Below are positions 1-8,575 of a stretch of DNA of 64,000 nucleotides, in pieces. How positions within the stretch are numbered: position 1 is the stretch's first letter; each line of letters opens with the position of its first letter. Source of the DNA: Unio delphinus (Eukaryota > Mollusca > Bivalvia > Unionida > Unionidae); NCBI GenBank assembly GCA_029339505.1, contig JAQISU010000246.1, forward strand, positions 186,001 to 250,000, read 5' to 3'. A program made the translations under genes and the position numbers. Below the pieces are notes generated by a model. It made no database searches. It was given only the letters and a program-made list of their open reading frames with translations, and had not been told where the DNA came from.

Positions 1-1153
1 ATAAAATATATCCTTGCTGAGCTTGATTTGATTGTTCGAGATTTATTTGATAATTTCCTTCGATAACGTCACATACTAAATTGAGCGCAATCACCGTTGA
101 AATATTCACATTGTTCGGAGCAATATGTCTACCGCCGCCTTCTGGATCATTATTATATTTCAGAATATTTGCTGGGGGATTCTTCAATTTTTTCCAATTA
201 TCGTGGATTCTTTTGAACCCAATATTAATAGCATCGTCAAGTTGTTTCTTTAGTTTATCCGGGTTATATCCAGGGATTTTAAAATCTTTAATCTCCGTTT
301 TATTAATATTGTATAGATCCGCAAACTTATCATGTAAGATCTCTTCATTTAATACTTCTTGAATAATTTTCGAGTGAAATATTTTCATATCGTCGATGAT
401 TTTATTACCCGTTTCTACGACGTTGATAAATTCATCCTTGGTGAGAGAGCCGGATTTAATAGATATTAGCAGTAGTGAAAAATCATTATTCATTGCTGTG
501 AAATTTCCGTTAATGAGAGGAACATAAATTGATTCAAAAATTTCTTTATTAAAGAATTTATTAGGAGTATAATCCTGATAACTCTTGACTTCATTGACGG
601 GTTTTATTTTGTTGGTGATATAATCGGATTTCTTAGGTTCGGGTGGAAAATCCTTCGAATTTTCTCGCGAGTTATCCGGTGGTAATTCAGGCCATCCTAA
701 CACTGATCTTATAGAACTCTGATAAATATCTACAACGTATCCTTCTGTATTTATCTCGATAGCAGATGATAGTGTTGGTTCATGAACTGTTATAGCGATT
801 TTTGATTCTTTTCCAGTGAGAGATTTTATTCTTCGTTGAAATTCAGCGTTGATCTGTTCGATTTGATATGACCCAGTTGGTATAGAAACAACCTGCCAAT
901 CTGGTGTTCCGTCTTCACGATTCTTGTTTGCAAATACCAAGGAATTATTCGGTTGTTGACCACCAAATGCTACCGATCTAATATTAGGCCAGCTATGATA
1001 CACTCGTAGTTTTGCTAGTGCGATCTCGCTCACGGGAACAGGAATTGGAAAATTAACACTAAATTCGGGACGTGTTGAGGTTATTGATATCGTGCTTGTT
1101 TTCACTGGTGTTGTATTTGTTACTATTTGTTGAAGTAGTTCTTGCGACGACAT
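1..1153 (-). CDS. Partial virion protein, penton/fibre-like candidate (C-terminus outside window)
   Basis: I translated the minus strand from the ATG at 1153-1151 and found 384 codons with no stop up to the window edge, so the C-terminus is missing. The first ~110 residues are beta-rich. They hold a serine/threonine segment, then a W-P-N-I stretch and a short motif around IPTGSYQIEQIN (about residues 91-102). From memory, an N-terminal layout like this recurs in large structural proteins of Maverick-type elements, but I cannot name the family firmly. The middle is charged and probably helical. The gene overlaps the upstream membrane-protein gene by 95 nt and is the distal visible member of the minus-strand virion block. 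The start is preceded by an AATAATAATG context. A penton base or fibre role is inferred from position and fold impression only. Confidence 0.7.
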   Translation of the reverse strand, partial: MSSQELLQQIVTNTTPVKTSTISITSTRPEFSVNFPIPVPVSEIALAKLRVYHSWPNIRSVAFGGQQPNNSLVFANKNREDGTPDWQVVSIPTGSYQIEQINAEFQRRIKSLTGKESKIAITVHEPTLSSAIEINTEGYVVDIYQSSIRSVLGWPELPPDNSRENSKDFPPEPKKSDYITNKIKPVNEVKSYQDYTPNKFFNKEIFESIYVPLINGNFTAMNNDFSLLLISIKSGSLTKDEFINVVETGNKIIDDMKIFHSKIIQEVLNEEILHDKFADLYNINKTEIKDFKIPGYNPDKLKKQLDDAINIGFKRIHDNWKKLKNPPANILKYNNDPEGGGRHIAPNNVNISTVIALNLVCDVIEGNYQINLEQSNQAQQGYIL

Positions 1154-1616
1154 TATTATTATTATTCTGCTCTAATTTCAGCATTGTTGATTTATACAAT
1201 TGAGCCATAGTTGAAAATTCGCTATCTGATATTGTTGTGTCATCCAACGACGATGATATCAACGAGGATAATTGCGAGTAACCGGCAGATGCAATATGAT
1301 ATTTAATTAAATAATCATGTAGTTTACTCTGGCTACACGATGATAGTTTTTTTGTGATCCCAGTTAATATACCAGCAATTGTAGCCACTGCGGAAATAGC
1401 GATTGGAACTACGACCGGAGCAATCATTGTAACCGAAGATAGTATTATTCCAGCAGCAGTGATTACTCCTGACACCGAGTACACGGTGATATCAACTGTG
1501 GTTATTCTTCGTTTGTATTTTTTGATTTTTATTTGATACTCCTCACAGAGAGAACTGAGTTTAGTTTGAAACTCTTTGACTTGATCATAGCGATACTGAT
1601 TCGATGATGGAGTCAT
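1059..1616 (-). CDS. Small two-segment membrane protein, virus-like element
   Basis: This 185-residue protein begins at an ATG preceded by an A/T-rich run. Residues 1-40 are charged and contain a KIKKYKRR basic patch. Two strongly hydrophobic stretches follow (about residues 43-64 and 66-87) with a short turn between, which suggests a hairpin membrane anchor. The C-terminal 60 residues are Asn/Ser/Thr-rich and look disordered. The last 95 nt overlap the start of the next gene in another frame. I do not recognise a named family. Position between two probable capsid-associated proteins suggests a virion or membrane-interaction role, which is inference. Confidence 0.65.
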   Translation of the reverse strand: MTPSSNQYRYDQVKEFQTKLSSLCEEYQIKIKKYKRRITTVDITVYSVSGVITAAGIILSSVTMIAPVVVPIAISAVATIAGILTGITKKLSSCSQSKLHDYLIKYHIASAGYSQLSSLISSSLDDTTISDSEFSTMAQLYKSTMLKLEQNNNNNVVARTTSTNSNKYNTSENKHDINNLNTSRI

Positions 1617-1687
1617 TTTATTTTAAAAGCGCTAGTATTTTCAATTACAAATTACTTGTAATTTTGAATCGTGAAAGAATTTTTAAA

Positions 1688-2719
1688 TCAATTTAATTGT
1701 TTACTTAAATCCACTACGAATTCTACGTACCACGTTACTGAAACCCTAACTAGATTTTTATCTCTATTCGTTATCGTGAATTGTTCAATTGTATCCTTGT
1801 CGATAATCGTTGATATTGTATTATTGTTAACATCAGATGAACTCGACGATGATATATCAAATTTAATCGGTGATACTATTGTTAATCGATAAATACCCTT
1901 GACTGCTGCGGCTATGTTTAAAATGTTATCTGTAGGTGTCCACGTATATGATCCGTATTGAATCGTGTATACTACGTTGATGACGGTAGATTTATTATGA
2001 GGAATTTTTACTTTTTCAACAACGTTTATCATTCTCATTGCATCATCCCTTATTGCGTTGTTGAATGTTTTAAGTTCATCGATGGATTTTTTAATATCGG
2101 GAAGTGTTATTTCAATTTTATCAAATGGGCTCCCAATAAACTTGTCCATGAGGTTTTTACGAAACGTCATAAATAGTTTCGTGTGTTTTTCATATTCGGA
2201 TTGAAGAGTTGCTAGTTCCAATATAGAATCTTTTATTGTGGTGAGTTTTGGTGTGGTTACTGGTGGATTTCCAAAAAATTCTAGCAGGGGTTTATCAATT
2301 TTGTCAACTATATTTCTTTGTAATGCAGTAAACTGATCAAATGCAACTATATGATCGTCATACTTATCATTAAGCGATTTTAATGAATTCACCGTGTTAT
2401 CGTATGTTGTTAATTTATCCGTAATTGTTGAAACAAGTACACCTGGTTTGAGTTTACCCTCATCAGAAAATAACGCGATAGTATCCTCTGCTGCGTCTCG
2501 TTGTTTAACCAAAATATCATTAAGAGAGATATTACTACTTTTCAATTTACCCTGACGATCTTGAAATACAACTATTTCACCAGGATCAACATTTGCTAGG
2601 TTTAATATTTCGGATATTTCATCTTCGATTAGTTTTTTAATATCCTTGTTATCAACGGTTTCAACTCCACTATCAGGTTTTTTCAGCGATGATAAAGGTC
2701 GTCCCCAAATATCAATCAT
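1688..2719 (-). CDS. Structural-block protein with beta-rich C-terminus, function unknown
   Basis: The frame is open from 2767, but its first codon there is TTG. The first ATG is at 2719 in an ATAATAATG context, giving 343 residues, and I prefer that start. The middle (~residues 90-215) is helical with many Asp/Lys/Leu positions and may form coiled coils. The last ~110 residues alternate hydrophobic and polar residues, with Y-T-W and V-S-V-T-W-Y-V patterns that suggest a compact beta domain such as a jelly roll. This is a candidate penton or vertex protein, but no signature proves it. Two palindromes of the dispersed family (2745-2759 and 2767-2783) lie between this start and the upstream protease gene. 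Confidence 0.65.
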   Translation of the reverse strand: MIDIWGRPLSSLKKPDSGVETVDNKDIKKLIEDEISEILNLANVDPGEIVVFQDRQGKLKSSNISLNDILVKQRDAAEDTIALFSDEGKLKPGVLVSTITDKLTTYDNTVNSLKSLNDKYDDHIVAFDQFTALQRNIVDKIDKPLLEFFGNPPVTTPKLTTIKDSILELATLQSEYEKHTKLFMTFRKNLMDKFIGSPFDKIEITLPDIKKSIDELKTFNNAIRDDAMRMINVVEKVKIPHNKSTVINVVYTIQYGSYTWTPTDNILNIAAAVKGIYRLTIVSPIKFDISSSSSSDVNNNTISTIIDKDTIEQFTITNRDKNLVRVSVTWYVEFVVDLSKQLN

Positions 2720-2792
2720 TATTATAGAAATATTTTCATCGTTTAAATCCGATGGATTTTCAATCAAAAATTCGTAGAATTTTCAAAGATTT

Positions 2793-3197
2793 TTAAGGAG
2801 ATTTGCCGCTAGTATACTCATTTACTACTATATGAGGTGGTTTCGAAAATCTTTTGGATATAGCATCAAGTACGTTTAATACTTCATTACCACATATTGG
2901 TGGATCAAGCATTGTTTGTGTTGGTAACGTAGAATACCAAGTCTTCATTGGAAGGGTTTTAATATAACGCATAAATTCTTTCGGCGGCGCTAATCCATAT
3001 GAGTCAAAATAAATAATACCACGTGGATCAATTGCGTAACAAACCCAGTGAGTTCCAGGTCCGGAGCTGTTATCTAAATTAATAATACCGGTTTCAACAT
3101 CATTTGGTTGTGCCGGTAACTGATCTCTCATAAAAACCCCTCTGAAATTTTTTATTTTTAATTTTTTAGCGGTATCAATTAAATCAAAATTGGACAT
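2793..3197 (-). CDS. Adenain-like cysteine protease (virion maturation)
   Basis: This protease is expected to cleave capsid precursor proteins during maturation. From the ATG at 3197 it has 134 residues. His50 lies in a G-T-H-W motif, Asp65 in Y-F-D-S-Y-G, and the candidate nucleophile Cys102 in P-P-I-C-G-N. Together these follow the His-Asp/Glu-Cys order of the adenovirus-type protease family. Gln94 could serve the oxyanion hole, but it lies eight residues before the Cys, farther than usual. An upstream ATG at 3245 would add 16 residues and overlap the pX-like gene. Starting at 3197 leaves 5 nt between the genes, and the N-terminal MSNFDL resembles family starts. The gene sits between the pX-like and unknown structural genes, as in other Maverick elements. 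A dispersed palindrome lies 10 nt past the stop. Confidence 0.85.
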   Translation of the reverse strand: MSNFDLIDTAKKLKIKNFRGVFMRDQLPAQPNDVETGIINLDNSSGPGTHWVCYAIDPRGIIYFDSYGLAPPKEFMRYIKTLPMKTWYSTLPTQTMLDPPICGNEVLNVLDAISKRFSKPPHIVVNEYTSGKSP

Positions 3198-3202
3198 AGG
3201 AA

Positions 3203-3664
3203 CTATATCGTTCCTGGAATTCGAAGACCCTTTCCGCTGTACCATGAACTCGGGGTTCCTGGTAGTCTTAGACCCTTTCCTTTTTTTTTATACCCTTTTC
3301 CAGTTGCCTTTTTCAATGCCATTCCTGCCGCGGTACCAATAGCTCCTAATGCTGCTGCCTTCGCTACCGCTGGGGCTGCTGCGGCAATCAACCCTGGAAT
3401 CAACCCTAACAACGGGAATATACCACCAGTCTTTTCCATGTTTTTAATCGCGCTCGCAGAAAGAGTAACCTGAACTCCCTTTTTTTCTTTCAGCGCTTTA
3501 TTAAAATGATTAGTTTGAGTTTTCGTCAGCGATAGTTTATTCCCTCCGCCATTCATTTGATTAGGTTTCAGCGTTATTGTGGTTCCACATTGCTTAGCTG
3601 ATTTGGATTGTAATTTTTTTATTTGACCAGGTGTCAATGTGACATTGATATTACTATACGACAT
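3203..3664 (-). CDS. pX-like minor virion protein (basic, with hydrophobic segment)
   Basis: The protein has 153 residues. The first 75 carry repeated beta-like LTPGQIKKL / LTKTQTNHF / LSASAIKNM units, each starting with a short strand and then a helix. Residues 82-118 form a long Gly/Ala/Leu/Ile hydrophobic region, and a Lys/Gly-rich tail follows. The tail contains two copies of KGLR(L/I)PGT (around 129-137 and 145-152). This layout matches the small protein next to the capsid gene in adintovirus/Maverick elements that has been compared with adenovirus core protein X. A membrane-active or DNA-associated role is known only by analogy. The start is an ATG in a TGTATAATG context, and the gene follows the major capsid gene by 63 nt. 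Confidence 0.75.
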   Translation of the reverse strand: MSYSNINVTLTPGQIKKLQSKSAKQCGTTITLKPNQMNGGGNKLSLTKTQTNHFNKALKEKKGVQVTLSASAIKNMEKTGGIFPLLGLIPGLIAAAAPAVAKAAALGAIGTAAGMALKKATGKGYKKKGKGLRLPGTPSSWYSGKGLRIPGTI

Positions 3665-3727
3665 TATACAAAACAGGTTGATTCTAAATCGCGAGTCATT
3701 TTTAAAGAATTTTGGATTAAGAAAATC

Positions 3728-5221
3728 TTACAGATTTTCAACTGGTGCATCTACTAGTCTCATTCGTCCACCAACACCTTCGAGTATCATTGATTTATCA
3801 CTAAGAATAACAGCAACTGCTCTGTAATTAACAGCAGCATCAGCAACAGCACCAGGAGGAGGAGGATCAGGGTGAACACCAGGATGTACACGAGCTCGGA
3901 AGTGTATATCAACTACGGACTGTTTCATCAAGTCAAGATGTTCTAGGGAAAAGTAATAAATCGGATACAGACCTTTAAAATCCAATTGTGATATTTGTAG
4001 ACCAGTATCTACATTTTGATCACGTCCCATAAATGATAGCAATCGATGATAAACTCGTGCAATATGATTATTTCCATAATCAAGTTGTATATCCTCTGCT
4101 GGTTCTTGTTGTCCGTTTATTTTCAGCGAGACTTCAATACATCCTAGTTTATCAAATATCATATGACTTCTTTCTTGATTGTTTAATCTCGTAATATCCT
4201 GTAGAGCAACAAATATATGTCTTGGTGCTGAAATACCTTGTCGTGCTGCTAAATGCCATGTAAATGTACCATCAATATTAGAATCCATGGTATCTGTGGA
4301 CGTTGTCAACCAGCTTAATAATCTCTTCCCCCCTTGATCCATAAATGATAACAGCCGCGGTTCTACTGACAATGATGGAGTCAACACTGGCATCCACAGT
4401 GATAGTTTTGATAAAATGACTTTACCATCGGCAATGCCATCAGCGCGCCAGATTGCATTATTATCAGTACCCTTTCTCACTAGTGCTACAGTATGCTTTA
4501 CTCCATAAATAACCTTTCTGACGTTTCTACAAAATCCAAATATGTGATGGAGCGGAATCGCACATGAAAATTGTCTGTGAACTCCTTGTAATGTTGCTAA
4601 TCGTGTTGCAAATCCTAGGTTGTAATTGGGATTAGCGTCTACAACTAAATCTTCAATACCACCAGCACCATTAGCATCAAGAGCAGGAGCAGCAACAGTA
4701 CCAGTAAGAGCAGTAAAATTGCCAGCACCAGCAACTCCAGCAGCAATACGATTTAATGGTCTTCTTCTTATATGCTGAACGCTATTAGCATTATCAGTAA
4801 TATCTTTCGTGAACATCATAGATGGACCTGCTGATCTAGTATAGTCATCAGAGTATCTTGCTAGCCCTAGTATTGTTGTTGCTACATCAACTTCACGCTC
4901 AATAGATTCGATTTCTTTTCCATCAATGAGATATCTAGCGCTTTCAAATAATGCCATAATACCATTATTAACAAAACCAACTTGAAGATTTTCTCCATAT
5001 ACTGTATTAAGTGGAATATTTTGCACGATTTCACCTTCGACTTCAATAAAAGCTTCAGCGGGTAAAAAGTATTTACTGGTATCATGAACCTGAAGTTCAA
5101 TTCTTCCACGAAGATCAGGTTGTACTGCGTGATAAGCAAAAAATTGATAATCGCGTACAGAAGTATCTTTAAGTACTGGGGCTTCCATGTCAAATGCAAC
5201 ATCAGGGTTTTGTTTGAACAT
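3728..5221 (-). CDS. Major capsid protein, double jelly-roll type
   Basis: This 497-residue protein lies where Maverick/Polinton elements place the hexon-like major capsid protein, directly before the pX-like and protease genes. The N-terminus (Q-F-F-A-Y-H-A-V-Q-P-D around residues 26-37, then a beta-rich F-I-E-V-E-G-E stretch) and the C-terminal segment rich in aromatic residues, with F-R-A-R-V-H-P near residue 445, fit the double jelly-roll fold. The length is typical. A loop near residues 145-200 is low-complexity (Ala/Gly/Asn/Leu) and may be a surface insertion. The ATG at 5221 follows an ATATATAATA box by 5 nt. The stop codon lies in the loop of a palindrome (3721-3739). The call rests on pattern and position; structure prediction would settle it. 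Confidence 0.82.
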   Translation of the reverse strand: MFKQNPDVAFDMEAPVLKDTSVRDYQFFAYHAVQPDLRGRIELQVHDTSKYFLPAEAFIEVEGEIVQNIPLNTVYGENLQVGFVNNGIMALFESARYLIDGKEIESIEREVDVATTILGLARYSDDYTRSAGPSMMFTKDITDNANSVQHIRRRPLNRIAAGVAGAGNFTALTGTVAAPALDANGAGGIEDLVVDANPNYNLGFATRLATLQGVHRQFSCAIPLHHIFGFCRNVRKVIYGVKHTVALVRKGTDNNAIWRADGIADGKVILSKLSLWMPVLTPSLSVEPRLLSFMDQGGKRLLSWLTTSTDTMDSNIDGTFTWHLAARQGISAPRHIFVALQDITRLNNQERSHMIFDKLGCIEVSLKINGQQEPAEDIQLDYGNNHIARVYHRLLSFMGRDQNVDTGLQISQLDFKGLYPIYYFSLEHLDLMKQSVVDIHFRARVHPGVHPDPPPPGAVADAAVNYRAVAVILSDKSMILEGVGGRMRLVDAPVENL

Positions 5222-5286
5222 TTTTTATTATATATCCGATGGTCTAAATCAAAAATTCTGAAAGAATTCTGAAGGAATTTTGACTT

Positions 5287-5472
5287 GAAAACCCCAGGAA
5301 TTCATTTAGAGAAAATCGATTTTCATGAAATTATGTCGACGGATTAGCTGAAAAACAATACAAAATCAATAAAAAAAACATCGAAAATTCGATAAAACAA
5401 CATAATTTTAGCCTCACAGGATAAAAAATCTGATCAAAATCGATTTTCTCTAAATGAATTCCTTGGGTTTTC
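5287..5472. repeat. Long inverted repeat, 37 bp arms, 112 nt spacer
   Basis: The left arm 5287-5323 and right arm 5436-5472 are reverse complements at 36 of 37 positions by hand alignment. Each arm ends in the 8 bp palindrome AATCGATT. The arms begin GAAAACCC and contain AGGAATTC. The spacer is A-rich. The block lies immediately upstream of the capsid gene on the minus strand, so it could be a regulatory, replication or RNA-structure element. Confidence 0.85.
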
Positions 5473-5810
5473 ATCCTCGATTTTCATGAAATTTTGTCGA
5501 TGAATTGCATAAAAACACTAGAAAAATGAGTAAAAACATTAGAAAAATGAGTAAAAAAAGTAAAAAATCCAACAAAATTAGCAAATTATAAATAATTTTC
5601 AAAATTCTAAAGAATTTTTAAAATAAATATTTAGTTGGGTGTATTTTAATAATGATGATGAAAATCTCTGATAATGAAGATAACGTAAGTAGAATCAAAA
5701 GTGATTCTGATACAAGTGATTCTGACACAAATATTTCTACAATAACCATAACAACTGAGCATCCTATTCAAATAAATAGAATCACAAGTGATTCTGACAC
5801 AAATATTTCT

Positions 5811-5840
5811 AATGCTAGCATTAGAAACACTAGTGTTTCT
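5811..5840. repeat. Two adjacent perfect palindromes (dispersed family)
   Basis: AATGCTAGCATT (5811-5822) is followed directly by AGAAACACTAGTGTTTCT (5823-5840). The same pair occurs in swapped order at 6067-6096 inside the neighbouring gene. Confidence 0.85.
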
Positions 5841-5883
5841 ACAATAACTATCATAATTGGAAATCCTGTTCAAATAAATATTT

Positions 5884-6399
5884 CTAACGTTTCCGGCGAA
5901 TCCTCTTAAAACCACTTCCCGAAAGCCCACTTCCTGCTATCATATTTGCTGTTATATTATCCTGGGCGTTAGTCATTAACGACTGTAGTTTTTTATCCAC
6001 GGCGTTATTTATTATTTTACTAACCTGTGTAGGCATTACTGCAGTAGATGGCAGTGAAGTCATTCCAGAAACACTAGTGTTTCTAATGCTAGCATTTCCA
6101 GGTTTTGATTGGAAATTCGAAGAATTTCTACGTCGAACTAGCGCTGTTAGTTTATCCCGAGCGGCTGAAAATGCCTTACTAGCAAGATCACCAACAGTGT
6201 TAATACCCTTATCTCGGATAACATCAATTGCTTTCATTGCTGCCTGTTTTGCAAATGGAGCCACTTTTGGAGCCATTCTTGAAAATAATCCCATTATAGT
6301 ATTACCGAGACCATCTCCATAGTATACTCGGTATTTTGGTAATCGTGAGTTTACCACGTAGACGTTAGTTGGTTTATCATGGTTGTAGTGTATGATCAT
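5884..6399 (-). CDS. Candidate minor capsid protein with amphipathic helices
   Basis: The protein has 171 residues and starts at the ATG at 6399. A short N-terminal part contains Y-Y-G-D-G-L-G (about 26-32). Residues 36-91 are amphipathic helices rich in Ala, Lys and Arg, and then comes a polar region. The layout recalls the pVI-like minor capsid proteins of adenovirus-type capsids and of Maverick elements, where an amphipathic helix disrupts membranes; that role is inferred. Residues ~91-112 are encoded by three dispersed palindromes (6067-6084, 6085-6096 and 6112-6128), which read in frame as Ser/Asn-rich codons, so this part is probably inserted and disordered. The C-terminus is basic (K-R-I-R-R-K-R). 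Confidence 0.65.
   Translation of the reverse strand: MIIHYNHDKPTNVYVVNSRLPKYRVYYGDGLGNTIMGLFSRMAPKVAPFAKQAAMKAIDVIRDKGINTVGDLASKAFSAARDKLTALVRRRNSSNFQSKPGNASIRNTSVSGMTSLPSTAVMPTQVSKIINNAVDKKLQSLMTNAQDNITANMIAGSGLSGSGFKRIRRKR
6067..6128. repeat. Cluster of three dispersed palindromes inside a gene
   Basis: AGAAACACTAGTGTTTCT (6067-6084), AATGCTAGCATT (6085-6096) and GAAATTCGAAGAATTTC (6112-6128) are perfect palindromes or 7+3+7 hairpins. All are translated in frame within the minor capsid candidate. Confidence 0.9.
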
Positions 6400-6430
6400 T
6401 CTCTATTCAATTGCTATTTATCTAATCGCA

Positions 6431-6493
6431 AAATCCGTAGGATTTCCAGTGACATTAGTCACTATGATAACCGTAGAAATTCGAAGAATTTTC
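6431..6493. repeat. Palindromes flanking the 3' end of the coiled-coil gene
   Basis: AAATCCGTAGGATTT (6431-6445) lies 9 nt beyond the stop codon of the coiled-coil gene. GAAATTCGAAGAATTTTC (6476-6493) lies inside its last codons. Both belong to the family with a short stem and 3 nt loop. Confidence 0.88.
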
Positions 6494-7567
6494 GGCTAAC
6501 TCCTCAATGAAATCTCTATATGTTGCAATATCCATGATACCACCTTGAAATAATCGCCTACAGATATCAGCAGCTTCATTGATTATTTCTGGTGAGTTAT
6601 TCCCGGCTCGTTTTCCTCCTACAAGTATTTCTAATCGTGCTATATCACCGAGAATATTGCCGGGACAGAAACTCGAAGAGTTTCCAACACTAGCGTGAAA
6701 ATCTATAGGATTTTTACCAACTAAACCACTACCCTTTTTTTTAGTTGTACCAGTTGCACCCTTCTTAGAATCAGCCTCTGCCATTATTTGTATTTCATCA
6801 GGGATTGGGTCTGCTGTGTATACTGGTGGTGGTACTGTGATCCCCTTTACCATAGTTAGAAATTGGTTATAATCAGATTTTATTTCTTTTGTGATTTTTG
6901 TTTTCCTCTTGTTTGCTAAAAACACCTTATTTGCCCAAACTTCTGAACCCTTTACAAAATCCTTAGCTGTGTCGTCTTTTAAATAATTAACTCTCTTCAC
7001 TTTTTTAACGTTGTCTTTGGTAAATTTAGCTAATTCAGCAAGTGTTGGGATATTTCTGATTGTATTTAACGCATCAACTGTAAATATATTTTCAGGAGAA
7101 TAATACTCTTTTGAAACAGCTCCCTCTTCTTCTTCTTGTTGTTGTTCTTGAAATTCTTCAGGTGGAAATGCTTGCGTTTCTAGTGAGGAAATATCAACAT
7201 CACCTAATCGTTCAATTTCTTCCTGAAGTTCTCGTTGTTGTTCTTCTTGTCGTCTTGCAGCAGTTATTATATCACCAGGAAGTGTTTTTAATGATTTTTT
7301 CGTTTGTTTAGTTCGTTTTGATATTTTCTCTAACACAGGGAGAAAGGACTCTTTTTGTGCGCTTTCTTGTTTAGAGATTGCTGTTTTCACACCCTCAGAT
7401 GCCTTGACAACTGGTTTGAAGAGTTGTTCTGTATCCTCAGAAAAATCAGTCTGAAATAATTGCCGCTGTTGAAGTTTTTCGCGGATTCTATCACGAAGGG
7501 GTAATATTTTCTTAAGAGCTTCAAGTCTTTCTCTAGCTAATCTCGTTGTTAATGATTCTCCTACCAT
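6455..7567 (-). CDS. Coiled-coil virion-associated protein, function unknown
   Basis: The open frame reaches 7606, but the codon there is TTG. The first ATG is at 7567 (TTAATAATG), giving 370 residues. The N-terminal half is Lys/Glu/Gln-rich and predicted to form coiled coil, with an acidic Gln/Glu cluster near residues 125-165. The central part is basic. The last ~90 residues contain L-V-G-G-K-R-A-G-N-N-S followed by helices, a C-terminal arrangement that I associate from memory with an uncharacterised protein beside Maverick capsid genes. Three dispersed palindromes (6476-6493, 6668-6684 and 6698-6714) are read in frame within the C-terminal part as Asn/Ser/Phe-rich codons. A scaffold or core role is only a guess. 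Confidence 0.65.
   Translation of the reverse strand: MVGESLTTRLARERLEALKKILPLRDRIREKLQQRQLFQTDFSEDTEQLFKPVVKASEGVKTAISKQESAQKESFLPVLEKISKRTKQTKKSLKTLPGDIITAARRQEEQQRELQEEIERLGDVDISSLETQAFPPEEFQEQQQEEEEGAVSKEYYSPENIFTVDALNTIRNIPTLAELAKFTKDNVKKVKRVNYLKDDTAKDFVKGSEVWANKVFLANKRKTKITKEIKSDYNQFLTMVKGITVPPPVYTADPIPDEIQIMAEADSKKGATGTTKKKGSGLVGKNPIDFHASVGNSSSFCPGNILGDIARLEILVGGKRAGNNSPEIINEAADICRRLFQGGIMDIATYRDFIEELAENSSNFYGYHSD
6668..6714. repeat. Two in-frame palindromes in the coiled-coil gene
   Basis: GAAACTCGAAGAGTTTC (6668-6684) and AAAATCTATAGGATTTT (6698-6714) are 13 nt apart and lie within coding sequence. Compared with the copy at 6476, both arms of the first have changed (TTC/GAA to CTC/GAG), which keeps the stem. 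Confidence 0.88.
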
Positions 7568-7758
7568 TATTAAAAGAGTATCACTAATTGTCAAATTGCT
7601 TTGCAATTTTTAATTAAAAAATCCTTTGGATTTTAGAAATGCAAATCATTTCGAAAGAAATCACTAACTAAAAAATGTAAAGTATTTTAATACTTCCCCC
7701 TTACACACATAATTTTACTTCCTCATACCGTACTGGTTATACAAACAAAGGAGGCTCT
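7568..7758. other. Short intergenic region with palindrome
   Basis: This 191 nt spacer contains the palindrome AAAATCCTTTGGATTTT (7618-7634), a second imperfect A/T-rich hairpin (about 7669-7697), and no supported gene. It includes the presumed promoter of the coiled-coil gene. Confidence 0.6.
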
Positions 7759-8127
7759 CTACGCGTGGGGTTCATCACCTTCAGAGTTTTCCATTAATGT
7801 TTTTAATTGTCTCACTTTACAATTAATAAGTCTCTTTTGTTCATATTCTAATCCTAATTGCTTACGTACACGTTCAACGATGCTACATAATGGTACGAAT
7901 ATATTAACATCTTCAGTATTTACTAAACTCTCACGTATAAGCTTTTGGATATTCTTAATTAAAAAATATTTCTTAGATAGAACATATTTTCCTGTCTGTT
8001 CTGCAAATTGTATATCCTCGAAATTGGTCATAATTTGATCACAATCCAAACCTGAACATAATTTTATATTTTCATCCTTCAACTTGTTGATTTCAATAAT
8101 AATCAATTTGAGATTTTCAATATTCAT
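7759..8127 (-). CDS. Small helical protein of unknown function, first gene of minus-strand block
   Basis: The frame is open from 8175, but the ATG at 8127 follows a TATATATAT run directly and begins the more plausible 122-residue product (MNIENLKLI). The protein is almost wholly alpha-helical by eye, with Leu/Ile heptad-like spacing and three cysteines in the first half and middle. It ends in an acidic tail. I see no catalytic motif and do not recognise a family. As the most upstream gene of the virion block it may be regulatory or structural. Confidence that it is real rests on length, start context and position. Confidence 0.5.
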   Translation of the reverse strand: MNIENLKLIIIEINKLKDENIKLCSGLDCDQIMTNFEDIQFAEQTGKYVLSKKYFLIKNIQKLIRESLVNTEDVNIFVPLCSIVERVRKQLGLEYEQKRLINCKVRQLKTLMENSEGDEPHA

Positions 8128-8393
8128 ATATATATAAAAATATATTTGTTTAAATGCAAAGTATTTCAAATACAAAATATGAAAAATGCAAAGTATTTTA
8201 AATACAAAGTATTTTCAAAATGAATTCTGGATACACTAAGGTGTTGATCATCTTAGTATACCCAGAAGCTTAATGCGATTATAGGTGATTATGATTATAT
8301 ATAATGAATGACGACGGCACATTTACCGTTTTAAACCCCCTTGGTGTTTTATACATCAAGCAGCGCGCTCAACGGTTAACCGACAAACACATA

Positions 8394-8560
8394 ACAATAG
8401 ATTATAGGTGAACAATGAATGAATTGATTTCAATGACAATGACGACGGTACAACAATAGATTATAGGTGAACAATGAATGAATTGATTTCAATGACAATG
8501 ACGACGGTACAACAATAGATTATAGGTGAACAATGAATTGATTTCAATGACAATGGATGA
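8394..8560. repeat. Tandem repeat, 59 bp unit, about 2.8 copies
   Basis: Units start at 8394, 8453 and 8512 with ACAATAGATTATAGGTGAAC and include ATTGATTTCAATGACAATG. The third unit lacks one GAAT step and diverges at its end. It is the only tandem array seen in the virus-like part. Confidence 0.85.
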
Positions 8561-8575
8561 CGCGGGCTATTCTAC

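Larger units (their letters stand above)
5222..5883. other. AT-rich intergenic region upstream of the major capsid gene
   Basis: The 660 nt between the capsid gene and the minor capsid candidate hold no convincing gene. They contain a long inverted repeat (5287-5472), a direct repeat (5316-5345 and 5477-5506), short A-rich repeats, and a Ser/Asp-coding repeat with the unit ACAAGTGATTCTGACAC at 5710 and 5783. Small ORFs exist on both strands of 5646-5930. They are mirror readings of the same repeats and palindromes, and I do not call either one. The capsid promoter is presumably the TATA-like box just before 5221. Confidence 0.6.
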
